Part shown: positions 17,318 to 25,981 of the stretch, piece after piece
Layout of the letters: each line of letters starts with the position of its first letter
How positions within the stretch are numbered: position 1 is the stretch's first letter
Assembly: GCF_000012985.1 (NCBI RefSeq)
Contig: NC_007645.1
Location: 2,820,501-2,884,500 of the forward strand
Source: Hahella chejuensis KCTC 2396
GTDB taxonomy: Bacteria > Pseudomonadota > Gammaproteobacteria > Pseudomonadales > Oleiphilaceae
DNA length: 64,000 nucleotides
Direction: 5' to 3'
The notes under the pieces: model-generated
Told to the model about the DNA's origin: nothing
The model's database searches: none
What the model saw: the letters and a program-made list of their open reading frames with translations, nothing else
Made by a program: the position numbers and the translations under genes

Positions 17318-18766
17318 TCAAGGCTTGCGGTAGAAGTGGGCGATGGTTTCGTCTTCGAACTTGTGGAAGAAGTTGCTTACTTCGCCAATGCGCACATATT
17401 GAGGAAGCGTGCGCTCTGGATTGGAGCCCTTCTGCATGACCTTAATATCCTCGTAAGCGCCTTTGATCTTGGAAAATCTCGCCTTCAGCGCGCAGCAGAC
17501 GACTTGCTCCGGCTGTAAGTCATGGCGCTCAGCCAGCATCATTTTGATTGGCTCCTGATCAACGGTTCCCATGCTTTCTTCTGTATGAAGGTGATGGGGG
17601 CGAACCCTGTTTATCATCATCTGCGAGTAGCTATTCGGCTGTTTTCTGGCGAGAAGCCTGAATTGCTCCCAAAAATAGTTGTCCGTCAGATAACAGAACT
17701 CGTCAATATCAGTAAGACACGCCTTTACATACTCTCCCACGTCCGGCTGACCAATGACTTCCTCCATCGCTTGTCGCAACAGCCAGTCAAAGCCGATGGA
17801 CGTTTTATGGCCATAAACTTTGCGATACATCTGGTGGCGTGAATACACAAAATCCTCCAGCGCTCCCAGGCCCTTTGGAGTTATGGCCAGGCCCATCCAG
17901 TCAGATTCCGGGTCCCAGCCCACATGCAGGTTCTTCAGCAAATGGTCCAGGTTGAAGCCGCCAATGGTCACTGATGAGTGGAATCCATCCCGCAGCATGT
18001 AATCCGCGCGGTCAGCGTCAATTTCACCGGATACGATCAGACGTAACAGGCGGACGATGTGTTTTTCCGGCTGCTTGGGCGTTTCCGTCGAACCACTGAG
18101 CAATGGCCAGATTAACTCTGCATGCCGGGAAAACTCGGGCGTCACTGCGCCGGTGGTTGTTTCCATCAGCGCGGTGACGTCAAGGGCGGAATAGGGCGTT
18201 TGTTCGGAGTTTGGAGCGAGGAGTATTTCCCACGCGCAGCGGACGGAATAGTGTTCATGCTCAAGCTTTTTCGGGCGCTGTGGGTACAGAGCCGCCATGT
18301 TCTCATCGCTGATGTTGGCTTGAGCCCATAAACGTTGAAACGGTTCACTGGTTCCCAGCATGGCGGCGATGCTGGGGACTTTTGAAAACTGATGGGAGAA
18401 ACTGCTATGTCCGCAGTCGTGCAACAGGCACGCTAGCCGCGTCAACTTATTGAAAAAATCAATCGACTCCAGCGGCAGAGAAGAGGATGCTTGCGTGGTT
18501 CTGTGCCTGCGCATGCAGGATTCCATCAATCCCCTGAACATTTTATGTCCGACATGCATGACGCCGATGCTGTGAAGAAAGCGCGAGTGAGTGGCGCCCG
18601 GAAACACCAACGAAAGAATGTCGTTTTGACAAATGTGGCGTAAACGCTGGAAGAGAGGGTGATCGATGACGCGAACTTCGTGCTCAAACAGCGTAATTGC
18701 GCCGTGTACAGGGTCCATTATGAGGCGATCTCTGACGCCCATAAGATCGTATAAGAACTTATCCAT
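17318..18766 (-). CDS. HD-domain phosphohydrolase (SAMHD1/YdhJ-like)
   Basis: 482 aa. The opening DRLIMDPVHGAITLFEHEV and LFQRLRHICQ match the start of the dNTPase-like HD superfamily. Metal ligands are visible: the His of HSRFLHSIGVMHVGHKM, the HD pair in LACLLHDCGHSSFSH, and an Asp in GEIDADRADYMLRDGFHS (the conserved D-R-x-D-Y-x-x-R-D motif). The fold and length suit a deoxynucleoside triphosphate triphosphohydrolase or related phosphohydrolase in the cytosol. The substrate is not proven by sequence. It is a single gene, divergent from the receiver-PP2C gene. Confidence 0.85.
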   Translation of the reverse strand: MDKFLYDLMGVRDRLIMDPVHGAITLFEHEVRVIDHPLFQRLRHICQNDILSLVFPGATHSRFLHSIGVMHVGHKMFRGLMESCMRRHRTTQASSSLPLESIDFFNKLTRLACLLHDCGHSSFSHQFSKVPSIAAMLGTSEPFQRLWAQANISDENMAALYPQRPKKLEHEHYSVRCAWEILLAPNSEQTPYSALDVTALMETTTGAVTPEFSRHAELIWPLLSGSTETPKQPEKHIVRLLRLIVSGEIDADRADYMLRDGFHSSVTIGGFNLDHLLKNLHVGWDPESDWMGLAITPKGLGALEDFVYSRHQMYRKVYGHKTSIGFDWLLRQAMEEVIGQPDVGEYVKACLTDIDEFCYLTDNYFWEQFRLLARKQPNSYSQMMINRVRPHHLHTEESMGTVDQEPIKMMLAERHDLQPEQVVCCALKARFSKIKGAYEDIKVMQKGSNPERTLPQYVRIGEVSNFFHKFEDETIAHFYRKP

Positions 18767-18989
18767 GCTGAATAATTAAGAAATTGGATAGAGAGAAATG
18801 CGTATAAAATCTCATAGGGGCAATTAGTATGATAATTCTAATTTTTGACATTATGTTGCAAATGTATCTTGCAGGTCGAGCGGTTGTCCGCTAAAAACAA
18901 AGTAACGAGCTACAATAATATTCACTATGCCAGCTGTCGACCTACCCCAGTGTATAAAAATAGCTTAATAAGTAAGTGGCGCATGAGCC

Positions 18990-20168
18990 ATGGCTGATCT
19001 AGAGGAAGCTCTTCTCATAATCGACTCCGACGAGGATGTATCCCGTCACATGAAGGAACACCTTACGTCCAGGGGATTCCATGTGGTGCATTGCGCGTCG
19101 GTCAAGTGTTTTACTGATCTCAAAGCGCAAGTCACTCCTGACATCATCATAGGCGACCTCACTTCTGACGACATTAAGTCGTTGTATTCGCTACTCAAAG
19201 ACGTTCACCCCAGACCCCCCATCGTTATTCATAGCAAGCGCGCGGATGCGGAAAATATTTTAGGCGCTCTGCGATCCGGCGCATCTGACTATATCGTCAA
19301 GCCCGTGGCGGATGTCGCTGTGCTTGATGAAGCGATTCAGCGACAGATCGATCAAGTGCGCGTGTACCGTGAAAATCAGCAGTATCGATATGACCTTGAG
19401 CTGGCCAATAAAGAGTTGCGTGCGGGGCTGGAAGAGTTGCAGGCGGACCAGCGCGCAGGTCGTCATGTGCAGATGAAAATGCTGCCTGAACGGGAAGTGG
19501 AGTACGGTGGCATTCAGTTTGATCATTGCATCAAGCCGTCTCTATATCTCAGCGGCGATTTTTTTGATTATTTCCGTTTGAGCAGCGATAAGATTGCTTT
19601 CTATTTCGCGGATGTGTCCGGTCATGGCGCATCGTCAGCCTTTGTGACCGTGCTGCTTAAAAACTTGAGCAATCGACTGCAGCGTAACCTGCGCCGGCAG
19701 TCCAGCGATGACATTTTATATCCAGATCGCTTCTTAAAGCGGGTCAACGCCGAGTTGTTGGACACAGATCTTGGCAAACACCTGACGATGTTCGCTGGCG
19801 TCATTGATCTGCAAACCCGGGTATTGAGCTATTCCATGGGCGCTCATTTTCCCATGCCGGTGATGTCCGTGAATGGCGTTAGTCGATACCTTGACGGAAA
19901 AGGCCCGCCCGTGGGCTTATTTGACGATCCGGTTTATCCCTTGTACGAAGAACCGCTGGCGCCGGGATTTTCCCTTGTTATCTGCTCCGATGGACTGCTT
20001 GAAGTGATTAATGCCAAATCACTCGCAGAAAAGGAGCAAGCATTGCTTGAAACCGTGCAGGAGGCGCGTCACACTATACCTGAACTGGAAAAAGCGTTCG
20101 GGTTGAGGTGGATTACCGAATTGCCCGATGACATAGCAATCGTGTCTATTATGGAAACGACGGTGTAA
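18990..20168 (+). CDS. response regulator with SpoIIE-type PP2C phosphatase output (RsbU/HsbR-like)
   Basis: 392 aa. An N-terminal receiver domain (~8-122) has acceptor Asp in PDIIIGDLTSDD and a conserved Lys in SDYIVKPVAD. A coiled-coil linker (~125-160) precedes a PPM/SpoIIE phosphatase domain (~170-390) with metal motifs LSGDFFDYFRL, FADVSGHGASSAF and ICSDGLLEV and terminal LPDDIAIVSI. Such proteins dephosphorylate a STAS anti-sigma antagonist. Here a STAS gene follows within 4 bp, so the two form a partner-switching pair like HsbR-HsbA, which controls motility/biofilm in Pseudomonas, but without HsbR's kinase domain. The anti-sigma kinase partner is not in the window. Confidence 0.85.
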   Translation: MADLEEALLIIDSDEDVSRHMKEHLTSRGFHVVHCASVKCFTDLKAQVTPDIIIGDLTSDDIKSLYSLLKDVHPRPPIVIHSKRADAENILGALRSGASDYIVKPVADVAVLDEAIQRQIDQVRVYRENQQYRYDLELANKELRAGLEELQADQRAGRHVQMKMLPEREVEYGGIQFDHCIKPSLYLSGDFFDYFRLSSDKIAFYFADVSGHGASSAFVTVLLKNLSNRLQRNLRRQSSDDILYPDRFLKRVNAELLDTDLGKHLTMFAGVIDLQTRVLSYSMGAHFPMPVMSVNGVSRYLDGKGPPVGLFDDPVYPLYEEPLAPGFSLVICSDGLLEVINAKSLAEKEQALLETVQEARHTIPELEKAFGLRWITELPDDIAIVSIMETTV

Positions 20169-20171
20169 TTG

Positions 20172-20681
20172 ATGTCAGGGTATAAAATACTCCAGGCGGA
20201 AAAGCAGGGTGTTTACGTACTGAAGTTTATCGGAGAGATCCGACTGAATTTGTGTTCTACATTGGACCATTTGATCGACGAGATGAAAGAAGATCAGTCT
20301 TTCATTACGGTGGTCATTGATCTTACAGAGACGAGTATTGTTGACAGTACGACGCTTGGGCTCCTCGCAAAGATTGGGATCTTCGCCAAAAAGCACCGCA
20401 AAATTTTACCCACTATCGTATCCACCAACGAGGATATTACTCGTTTAGTGTTGTCGATGGGGTTTGATCAGTTGTTTATTATCGTTGAAAAAGCCGCCAC
20501 AGATATTGAGCACCTCTCAGAAATTCCTATTCTTTTGGCTTCAGAGCAAGAAGTGCGTGAGAAGGTTCTTGCCGCGCACAAAGTTCTTATGGAGCTGAAT
20601 GAGAGTAATCGAACCGCTTTTAAAGACTTGGTGCAGGCATTGGAATGTGATCAAGGGCCTGCATCCTCGGTATCGTACTGA
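20172..20681 (+). CDS. STAS-domain anti-sigma factor antagonist
   Basis: 169 aa from ATG 20172, preferred over the adjoining TTG at 20169. The STAS domain covers ~5-105: VYVLKFIGEIRLNLCSTLDH, then VVIDLTETSIVDSTTLGLLA, where the Ser in IVDSTTLG is the expected phosphorylation site. A ~60-residue helical tail follows. Phosphorylation would control binding to an anti-sigma factor, and the phosphatase encoded 3 bp upstream would reactivate it. It resembles HsbA-type proteins. The downstream target is unknown. Confidence 0.85.
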   Translation: MSGYKILQAEKQGVYVLKFIGEIRLNLCSTLDHLIDEMKEDQSFITVVIDLTETSIVDSTTLGLLAKIGIFAKKHRKILPTIVSTNEDITRLVLSMGFDQLFIIVEKAATDIEHLSEIPILLASEQEVREKVLAAHKVLMELNESNRTAFKDLVQALECDQGPASSVSY

Positions 20682-20955
20682 TTCCACTTGAAGGCTAGTA
20701 TGGGCGTTGTCCGTAAGCGCCCAAAGGTCTCCCTTTAATCTCCCGGCGCATCTTCTCAGATTGTCATATCTTTTTTGTATAAGCATCTAAGGCTAAGCTT
20801 TTAGTCATTCTTCCTGTGCGCCATGTTTTGGTGGCGGAATGAATGTTGGCGCGCAGGTGGCGGGACATGGCTTTTAAACTACCGAAAAGTGTTAGAAAAC
20901 TTCCACTTGGACGCTTACACTGGCGTTAAATGACAACCTAAACACAGTTAGTTCT

Positions 20956-21987
20956 ATGGAAAAATCACAAAAAGTCACTGTTCTCGGTGGCGGCAGCTTT
21001 GGTACTGCACTAGCGAATATTGCGGCGGGTAACGGCTACCCCACCGTTCTGTGGATGCGAGACCAAGAGCGCGCTGCGGAAATGAGCAAGACGGGGGAGA
21101 ACGCCCGATATCTTCCCGGAGTAAAGCTGAACGAAAAGCTGATCTGCACGTCAGACATGCAAGAGGCGGTGGCCAACAGCGACTTGGTCCTGGTGTCCGT
21201 GCCGAGTAAATCCTTCGGCGATGTGGTGCGGGATGCGAAGCAGTACGCCAAACCTGGACAATTCTGGCTGAGTACGACCAAGGGGATTGATGAAAAAGGC
21301 TTCAAGCTGATGAGCGACATCCTGCGGGAGGAGTTGACCGAGCAGGAAATTGGCGTAATCAGCGGCCCCAATTTGGCGAAAGAGATTGGGCAGGAAAGTC
21401 TGGCCGCCACAGTGGTCGCCAGCAACAGCGAACCAGTGCGGACGCTGGTGCAAGACGTTCTTAGCTGTCGCTACTTCCGTGTTTACGCCAATGTTGACAT
21501 GTATGGTGTAGAGCTGGGCGGCGCACTGAAAAACATTTATGCGATTATCGCAGGATTGGCCTCTGCCCTGGAGCTTGGCGAAAACACTAAGGCAATGCTG
21601 ATTACGCGAAGTCTTGCGGAGATGAGTCGTTTTGCAGTTTTCATGGGCGCGAATCCGATGACATTTTTGGGGTTGGCTGGCGTAGGTGATTTGGTGGTGA
21701 CCTGCAGCTCGCCCCTCAGTCGTAACTATCGCGTAGGCTTTGCGTTGGGCAAGGGCGAGAAGCTGGAGGATACCGTGGCGGCGTTGGGGGAAGTGGCGGA
21801 AGGCGTCAATACCACGCGCCTGGTGCGGGACAAGTCCAGGGAGTTAGGCGTAGAGATGCCTTTGGTGGAAGGGCTTTATAAAATTATTTATGAACACTTT
21901 CCCATCAAAGAAGTGGTCTCCCAGCTCATGCAGCGCGAGCAAAACAGTGATGTCGAGTTCGTATTGCCGCGCTCGGAAGCAAACTGA
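20956..21987 (+). CDS. gpsA: glycerol-3-phosphate dehydrogenase [NAD(P)+]
   Basis: 343 aa. Rossmann motif [20 protein letters not shown] at the N-terminus; [18 protein letters not shown]; catalytic Lys in [17 protein letters not shown]; substrate region [20 protein letters not shown] and C-terminal [10 protein letters not shown]. It reduces dihydroxyacetone phosphate to sn-glycerol 3-phosphate, the backbone for phospholipid synthesis, in the cytosol. sixA follows 11 bp later and is probably co-transcribed. Confidence 0.96.
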
Positions 21988-21998
21988 GGGATTCTCTC

Positions 21999-22460
21999 AT
22001 GCGAACCTGTTTTTTTATGCGTCATGGCGAGGCGGAAATGCGGGCTCCATCTGACAGCCTGCGTGAGTTGACTGCATACGGCCGCACGCGTACGCGAGAA
22101 GTCGCAGAGCGACTGGCGAGCCATCATGAAGGCGAGTTGACGCTATTACACAGCCCTTATGTGCGCGCCACGCAGACCGCTGAAATAGTCGGCGAGATAT
22201 TCTCCCGCATCAAGTCTGTTCATGTTATGGAGCTGGCTACCCCGGATGATGACCCCAGAGCCTGCCTGAATGCGCTGGAGCCATTTGCAGGCCACAATTT
22301 TATTTTGGTTACCCATATGCCTTTGGTGGCGGCGCTTGCAGCTTTGCTGGAGCATGGCGGCAGCTTTCCTTCCACAGGGTTCCAGACCAGCGAAATTCGT
22401 GAATACGAAATGCCGGTCTGGGGTCTTGGGTGCGGAATGGAAAAAAGCCGAATCTATTAA
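21999..22460 (+). CDS. sixA: phosphohistidine phosphatase SixA
   Basis: 153 aa, full length for the family. The histidine-phosphatase RHG motif appears at the start (CFFMRHGEAEM), with Arg in HSPYVRATQTAEIV and second catalytic His in FILVTHMPLVAAL. SixA removes phosphate from phosphohistidine in Hpt/PTS-type proteins. It follows gpsA by 11 bp. Its TAA overlaps the stop of the convergent class V aminotransferase. Confidence 0.93.
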   Translation: MRTCFFMRHGEAEMRAPSDSLRELTAYGRTRTREVAERLASHHEGELTLLHSPYVRATQTAEIVGEIFSRIKSVHVMELATPDDDPRACLNALEPFAGHNFILVTHMPLVAALAALLEHGGSFPSTGFQTSEIREYEMPVWGLGCGMEKSRIY

Positions 22461-23617
22461 GCCAGCAGCTCTTTCAGCACCTGAGCGGCGGCTTCCAGGT
22501 CTTTCCTTCTGGTGTAAAAATGGGGAGAGAAGCGAATGCCGCCGCCTCGGGACGCGCAGATGACGTTTTTATCCATTAATTGCTGATGAAGCTCAGGCAT
22601 ACTGCGCCCTTTGATGGTAAAGGTAAGGATGCCGGCGCAACGATCCTCATCGCTTGGCGTAATGAATTCAATACCGTCGATGTCGGATAGCAGGGTTCTC
22701 AAGGCGGCGACATTGGCGCTGATTTTTCCGTAAACCTGCTCAATGCCCACTTCCGCTAACAGCGCCAGACTGGCTTCGAGAGCAAAGATTCCCAACATGT
22801 TGGGGCTGCCGCACTCAAAACGGGTCGCATTCGGCGCTGGCTCCCAGGTATCTTTGCTGTAATCGCCCCGGTCTTTCACCATGTGCCAGCCGTATTGGGT
22901 GAGCTGCAGACTTTCCAGGCGCTGTTTGTTGACGTAAAAAACGCCAAGCCCCTCTGGTCCCAGCATCCATTTATGGCCGTCCGCCATCAGGAAGTCGATA
23001 TTGTCCCGTTGAACGTCAGTTGGGCAAACTCCCAGGCTCTGAATAGCATCGACGCAGAACAGAATATTGCGGCGCTTCAACTCGGCGCCCAGAGACGTCA
23101 GCTCCATTTTTAAGCCCGTACCGTATTGCACGGAGCTGATGGACACGAGCCGGGTTTTGTCTGAGAGCGCATCCAGCACGGCTTGCTCGGGCGTCGCGGC
23201 CTGCATGAGTTTAGCGAAGACAACGCGTACGCCGAACTTCTCTTGCAGAGACTCCCAAACGATGCGGTTGGAAGGGAATTCTTGATCGGAAATGACGACT
23301 TCATCACCCGCTTTCCAGTCCAGCCCATAAGCGACGAAAGACAGCGCTTCTGAGGTGTTTTTAACCAGGGCGATTTCGTTGATGCTTTCGGCGTTAACCA
23401 AGTCTTTGAGCAGCAACCGTAAAGAGCGTTCCTTTTTTAGCCACTCTGGATAATGGGTGGCGCCTGTCTTGAGGTTCTCTCTGGCGAAAGCTTCAATAGC
23501 GGCGACTGCGCGGGAAGGCCAGGGGGCGACTGCGGCGTGGTTGAGGTAGGTGATGGACTCGTCCAGAGGAAATTCATCGGAGACCAGACGGTCAAAAGAG
23601 ACGTTGTCTAAAGGCAT
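22457..23617 (-). CDS. class V aminotransferase (cysteine-desulfurase-like fold)
   Basis: 386 aa. Fold-type I PLP enzyme of class V: YLNHAAVAPWPSRAVAAIEA at the N-terminus, IALVKNTSEALSFVA binding the cofactor phosphate, FCVDAIQSLGVCPTDV with the Asp under the PLP ring, and the Schiff-base Lys in FLMADGHKWMLGPEGLG. The late FECGSPNMLGIFAL and GIRFSPHFY are also typical. The Cys loop of true NifS/IscS desulfurases is not obvious, so an aminotransferase or lyase is as likely as a desulfurase. Its stop codon overlaps sixA's by 3 bases in a convergent layout. Confidence 0.85.
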   Translation of the reverse strand: MPLDNVSFDRLVSDEFPLDESITYLNHAAVAPWPSRAVAAIEAFARENLKTGATHYPEWLKKERSLRLLLKDLVNAESINEIALVKNTSEALSFVAYGLDWKAGDEVVISDQEFPSNRIVWESLQEKFGVRVVFAKLMQAATPEQAVLDALSDKTRLVSISSVQYGTGLKMELTSLGAELKRRNILFCVDAIQSLGVCPTDVQRDNIDFLMADGHKWMLGPEGLGVFYVNKQRLESLQLTQYGWHMVKDRGDYSKDTWEPAPNATRFECGSPNMLGIFALEASLALLAEVGIEQVYGKISANVAALRTLLSDIDGIEFITPSDEDRCAGILTFTIKGRSMPELHQQLMDKNVICASRGGGIRFSPHFYTRRKDLEAAAQVLKELLA

Positions 23618-23696
23618 GGGTAATATCCGCGTTTTGTCGCCGTAGCGGCGACGGTTATTCCGTTATGGTAGGCGTCTTTAAAAGGAGGACTCTAGT

Positions 23697-23855
23697 ATGG
23701 GGGGCATCCCTATTCAATACGTAGAACCTGTTTTCAGGGCGCCCGCGCGCGCCAAACAAAAACTGGTGCGGTGCTTGCTCCGTTTTAATGGGCTACTACT
23801 AAGCAGCGATGTCTCAGTAGTCCTGAACAACGGTCCTGTGACAGGACCCGACTAA
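23697..23855 (+). CDS. small hypothetical ORF, 52 aa
   Basis: ATG 23697 is preceded by a near-perfect ribosome site (AAAAGGAGGA at 23681-23690). The product begins MGGIPIQYVEPVFRAPARAK and ends NNGPVTGPD; it is basic in the middle (ARAKQKLVRCLLRF). It lies 20 bp upstream of the CBS protein start on the same strand. No homology is recognised. The Shine-Dalgarno strength is the main argument; the ORF could be a leader peptide or chance. Confidence 0.35.
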   Translation: MGGIPIQYVEPVFRAPARAKQKLVRCLLRFNGLLLSSDVSVVLNNGPVTGPD

Positions 23856-23875
23856 CTAAACAAGGAGATAGAACC

Positions 23876-24298
23876 ATGCAGGTAAGAGAAGTGATGAGTG
23901 CGAAACCCGAATTTCTGAGCGCTGATGCGACGATTCGCGATGCTGCGGTGCGTATGAAGGAAAAAGGTTGCGGTTGCGTGCCGGTGGCCCGCAACGATCG
24001 TCTGATAGGCATGTTGACGGACCGCGATATCACCATTCGCGCGGTGGCCGAGGGCAAGGGAATGGATGAAAAAGTGGGCGATCTCGTGCAGGAAAAAGTG
24101 TTGTACTGTTATCAGGAGGATGATGTGAAAGACGTATTGAAAAACATGAAAGAGCAGAAAGTGCAGCGCCTGGTGGTGCTGAAGGGTAAGGACGACAAGG
24201 ACTTCGTGGGAATGGTCACGGTGGGCGATATCGCCGACAAGTGCGCTGACAGCGACATCTCCCAGTCTATCGCCAACTGTTGTAAGCATTACCACTAA
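23876..24298 (+). CDS. CBS-domain protein
   Basis: 140 aa, made of two tandem CBS motifs: VREVMSAKPEFLSADATIRD then GCGCVPVARNDRLIGMLTDRD (~1-60), and VGDLVQEKVLYCYQEDDVKD then VQRLVVLKGKDDKDFVGMV (~65-130). CBS pairs bind adenosine nucleotides and usually regulate a partner. Stand-alone forms like this are common in Proteobacteria, with unknown targets. The tail is Cys/His-rich (ANCCKHYH), which may bind metal. A good AAGGAG lies 8 bp before the ATG. Confidence 0.9.
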   Translation: MQVREVMSAKPEFLSADATIRDAAVRMKEKGCGCVPVARNDRLIGMLTDRDITIRAVAEGKGMDEKVGDLVQEKVLYCYQEDDVKDVLKNMKEQKVQRLVVLKGKDDKDFVGMVTVGDIADKCADSDISQSIANCCKHYH

Positions 24299-24407
24299 GA
24301 CGGTCGGCGGGGAAGACGACAGGGGATTGCCTCCGCTTATAGGCGGTAAAAGAGACTGAAGGGGTAAAAGTTACAGATGCATTGCATAACTTACACACCA
24401 TACGCCG

Positions 24408-25007
24408 ATGGCGGAAGACGATAAGCCTCACAACCTTACCCAAATGCTGGATCGGCTGGAGGAGCGGAGCCTTTCCTGTGAAAGGGTGTCCATTGAAACC
24501 GTGCTGGAAGTGACGGGGCGGCGCTCCTTCGGGCCCATCCTGCTGTTGGCGGGGCTGATTCCGGCTTCGCCGCTGAGCGGCGTGCCGGGTCTTCCCACGT
24601 TGACCGCGCTCGTCGTCCTCCCCGTCATCATCCAGCTGCTGCTGGGGCGCAGGTACTTCTGGCAGCCCAGCTGGGTGTTACGACGCAGCATAGACAAAGA
24701 CAGATTCATGCAGGCGCTGAACGTCTTACGCAAGCCAGCTCTATGGGTTGACCGCTACGTCCACCCGAGGCTGCAAGTTCTCACTAAAGGGGCGGCGGTG
24801 TATCTTGTCGCGATTGTCTGTCTGGGCATCATAGCGCTGATGCCTCCGTTGGAGCTCGCGCCATTCGCCAACTCACTCAGCGGCGCCGCCTTGTCCCTGT
24901 TCGGATTGGCGTTGATTTCCCACGACGGATTGCTGGTTTTGATCGGATTGATTCTTTGCGGCGTCACTGTAGCCCTGATGATGTACACTTTTAGTATGGG
25001 TATGTAA
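24408..25007 (+). CDS. exoD: ExoD-family exopolysaccharide synthesis protein
   Basis: 199 aa. ExoD features: soluble N-terminus LTQMLDRLEERSLSCERVSI, then RRSFGPILLLAGLIPASPLS, GVPGLPTLTALVVLPVI and the FWQPSWVLRRSID loop, then three to four membrane helices. ExoD proteins are inner-membrane proteins affecting exopolysaccharide production and alkaline tolerance; their biochemistry is unknown. No strong ribosome site precedes the ATG. The stop codon lies inside the first of two tandem 14-bp copies of GTATGGGTATGTAA. Confidence 0.85.
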   Translation: MAEDDKPHNLTQMLDRLEERSLSCERVSIETVLEVTGRRSFGPILLLAGLIPASPLSGVPGLPTLTALVVLPVIIQLLLGRRYFWQPSWVLRRSIDKDRFMQALNVLRKPALWVDRYVHPRLQVLTKGAAVYLVAIVCLGIIALMPPLELAPFANSLSGAALSLFGLALISHDGLLVLIGLILCGVTVALMMYTFSMGM

Positions 25008-25026
25008 CGCTGGTATGGGTATGTAA
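24994..25026. repeat. 19-bp tandem duplication at the exoD stop codon
   Basis: GTATGGGTATGTAA occurs at 24994-25007 and again at 25013-25026. The first copy supplies the end of exoD and its TAA; the second repeats it in the 3' untranslated region. Confidence 0.8.
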
Positions 25027-25102
25027 AGCCGCGTTATTTCCCGTAGTCTCCACTTTTATAAACCCCTTCATCTTCTTCGTGCGTCATCTATCATTCGGTT
25101 TT

Positions 25103-25143
25103 ATTAATCAGGCAGACAAATAGAAGGAAGCTATTTGTCTGCC
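25103..25143. repeat. palindromic repeat, copy A
   Basis: GGCAGACAAATAG and CTATTTGTCTGCC form a perfect 13-bp inverted repeat around AAGGAAG. The left arm is preceded by ATTAATCA. The same core recurs at 26532-26567 and a related 21-mer at 26201-26221. Confidence 0.9.
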
Positions 25144-25272
25144 TGGTGACCCCAGGCGGTGTGCGGTGCGTAAACGGTTTGGTTTTGTGGGGGGGGGCTT
25201 CCGTCCCTGAAGCCATCTGTTCGCAGCTTATCGCCCGCAGCTTTCCCTCTCCCACAGGATTTCATGATGCTG

Positions 25273-25602
25273 TCAGGCCGCCATTTTTTGGCATTTCTCG
25301 GCGCATTCCCGACAAGTTTGCGCGCACTCCTCGCAATGAGACGCGCTGAACTTGGCGCATTCTTTTCCGCAATCTTCGCAGATATCCGCGCAAGCTTTAC
25401 ATATTTGGCTTGAATGCGCGCTGCTGCGCGCCATAAAGGCGGCGGCGACGCGGCAGATGACCGAGCAGTTGATGGTGAGTCGGATACAGTCGGCCATCTT
25501 GTGGACATCCTCTTCCTGCAGGCAACTGTCGGAGCAATGATCGCAGATATTGGCGCATTGCTGACAAGCTTTGATACATGATTCATAGAGTTGGTGGCCC
25601 AT
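25273..25602 (-). CDS. Cys-rich four-helix-bundle copper-binding protein (DUF326, Csp-like)
   Basis: 109 aa from the ATG at 25602, which has a strong AAAGGAGA ribosome site; an upstream ATG at 25665 lacks one. Fifteen or so Cys are spaced at helical intervals: YESCIKACQQCANICDHCSD, ADCIRLTINCSVICRVA, CKACADICEDCGKECAKF, CEECAQTCRECAEKCQKM. This is the pattern of the DUF326/Csp family, which stores many Cu(I) ions inside a four-helix bundle. No signal peptide is seen, so it is the cytosolic (Csp3-like) type. It lies between two palindromic repeats in a scarred region. Copper binding is family knowledge and was not tested here. Confidence 0.85.
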   Translation of the reverse strand: MGHQLYESCIKACQQCANICDHCSDSCLQEEDVHKMADCIRLTINCSVICRVAAAFMARSSAHSSQICKACADICEDCGKECAKFSASHCEECAQTCRECAEKCQKMAA

Positions 25603-25780
25603 TGGTTTTCTCCTTTCCTCTGTGGTTAGGCCATGCGAATGCCGCAAGTATGGGGCCAATGTCATGATGAGGCGCGAAGAAATTAAGAGGCCGTCATGAG
25701 CGCTTAGCCGGGCCTTCGGCTATCGGCACAGGCTTTGCAGTCGACCAGTTAAAGGGCGTGAGTGCAGAAAGGAGAAGCCA

Positions 25781-25921
25781 ATGAAGATGCAAGTAATCGC
25801 GGCGGCGCTGTGGCTGATGGGTGGTGTATCCGCCGTTGCTCAGGAAGACGTCGACCTGGAGAAAATCGATGCGACCTTCGCCAGTCTGGACTACGTATCC
25901 CAACACGGCGTAAAGCGCTGA
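25781..25921 (+). CDS. small secreted peptide, 46 aa
   Basis: ATG 25781 is preceded by AAAGGAG at the right distance. The product MKMQVIAAALWLMGGVSAVA is a classical Sec signal with A-x-A-type cleavage, followed by a short acidic mature part QEDVDLEKIDATFASLDYVS ending QHGVKR. It may be intact as a micropeptide or the 5' remnant of a longer exported protein, since the region is rearranged. No family was recognised. Confidence 0.45.
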   Translation: MKMQVIAAALWLMGGVSAVAQEDVDLEKIDATFASLDYVSQHGVKR

Positions 25922-25981
25922 TGCGTGTCTTGCCGCCGTACGCCTTGAAGGATAACCCGCCTCAACAAAGGAGAATTCGCC

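Noticed and set aside
18845-18870. TTGACA upstream of the receiver-PP2C gene as a promoter
   Set aside because: No acceptable -10 box at normal spacing.
25111-25143. Palindrome as a transcription terminator
   Set aside because: No T-run follows on either strand and it recurs elsewhere, so it is better described as a repeat.
25189-25197. Run of nine G in the intergenic region
   Set aside because: A homopolymer with no neighbouring gene start; could be a sequencing artefact, and no phase-variation role is supported.
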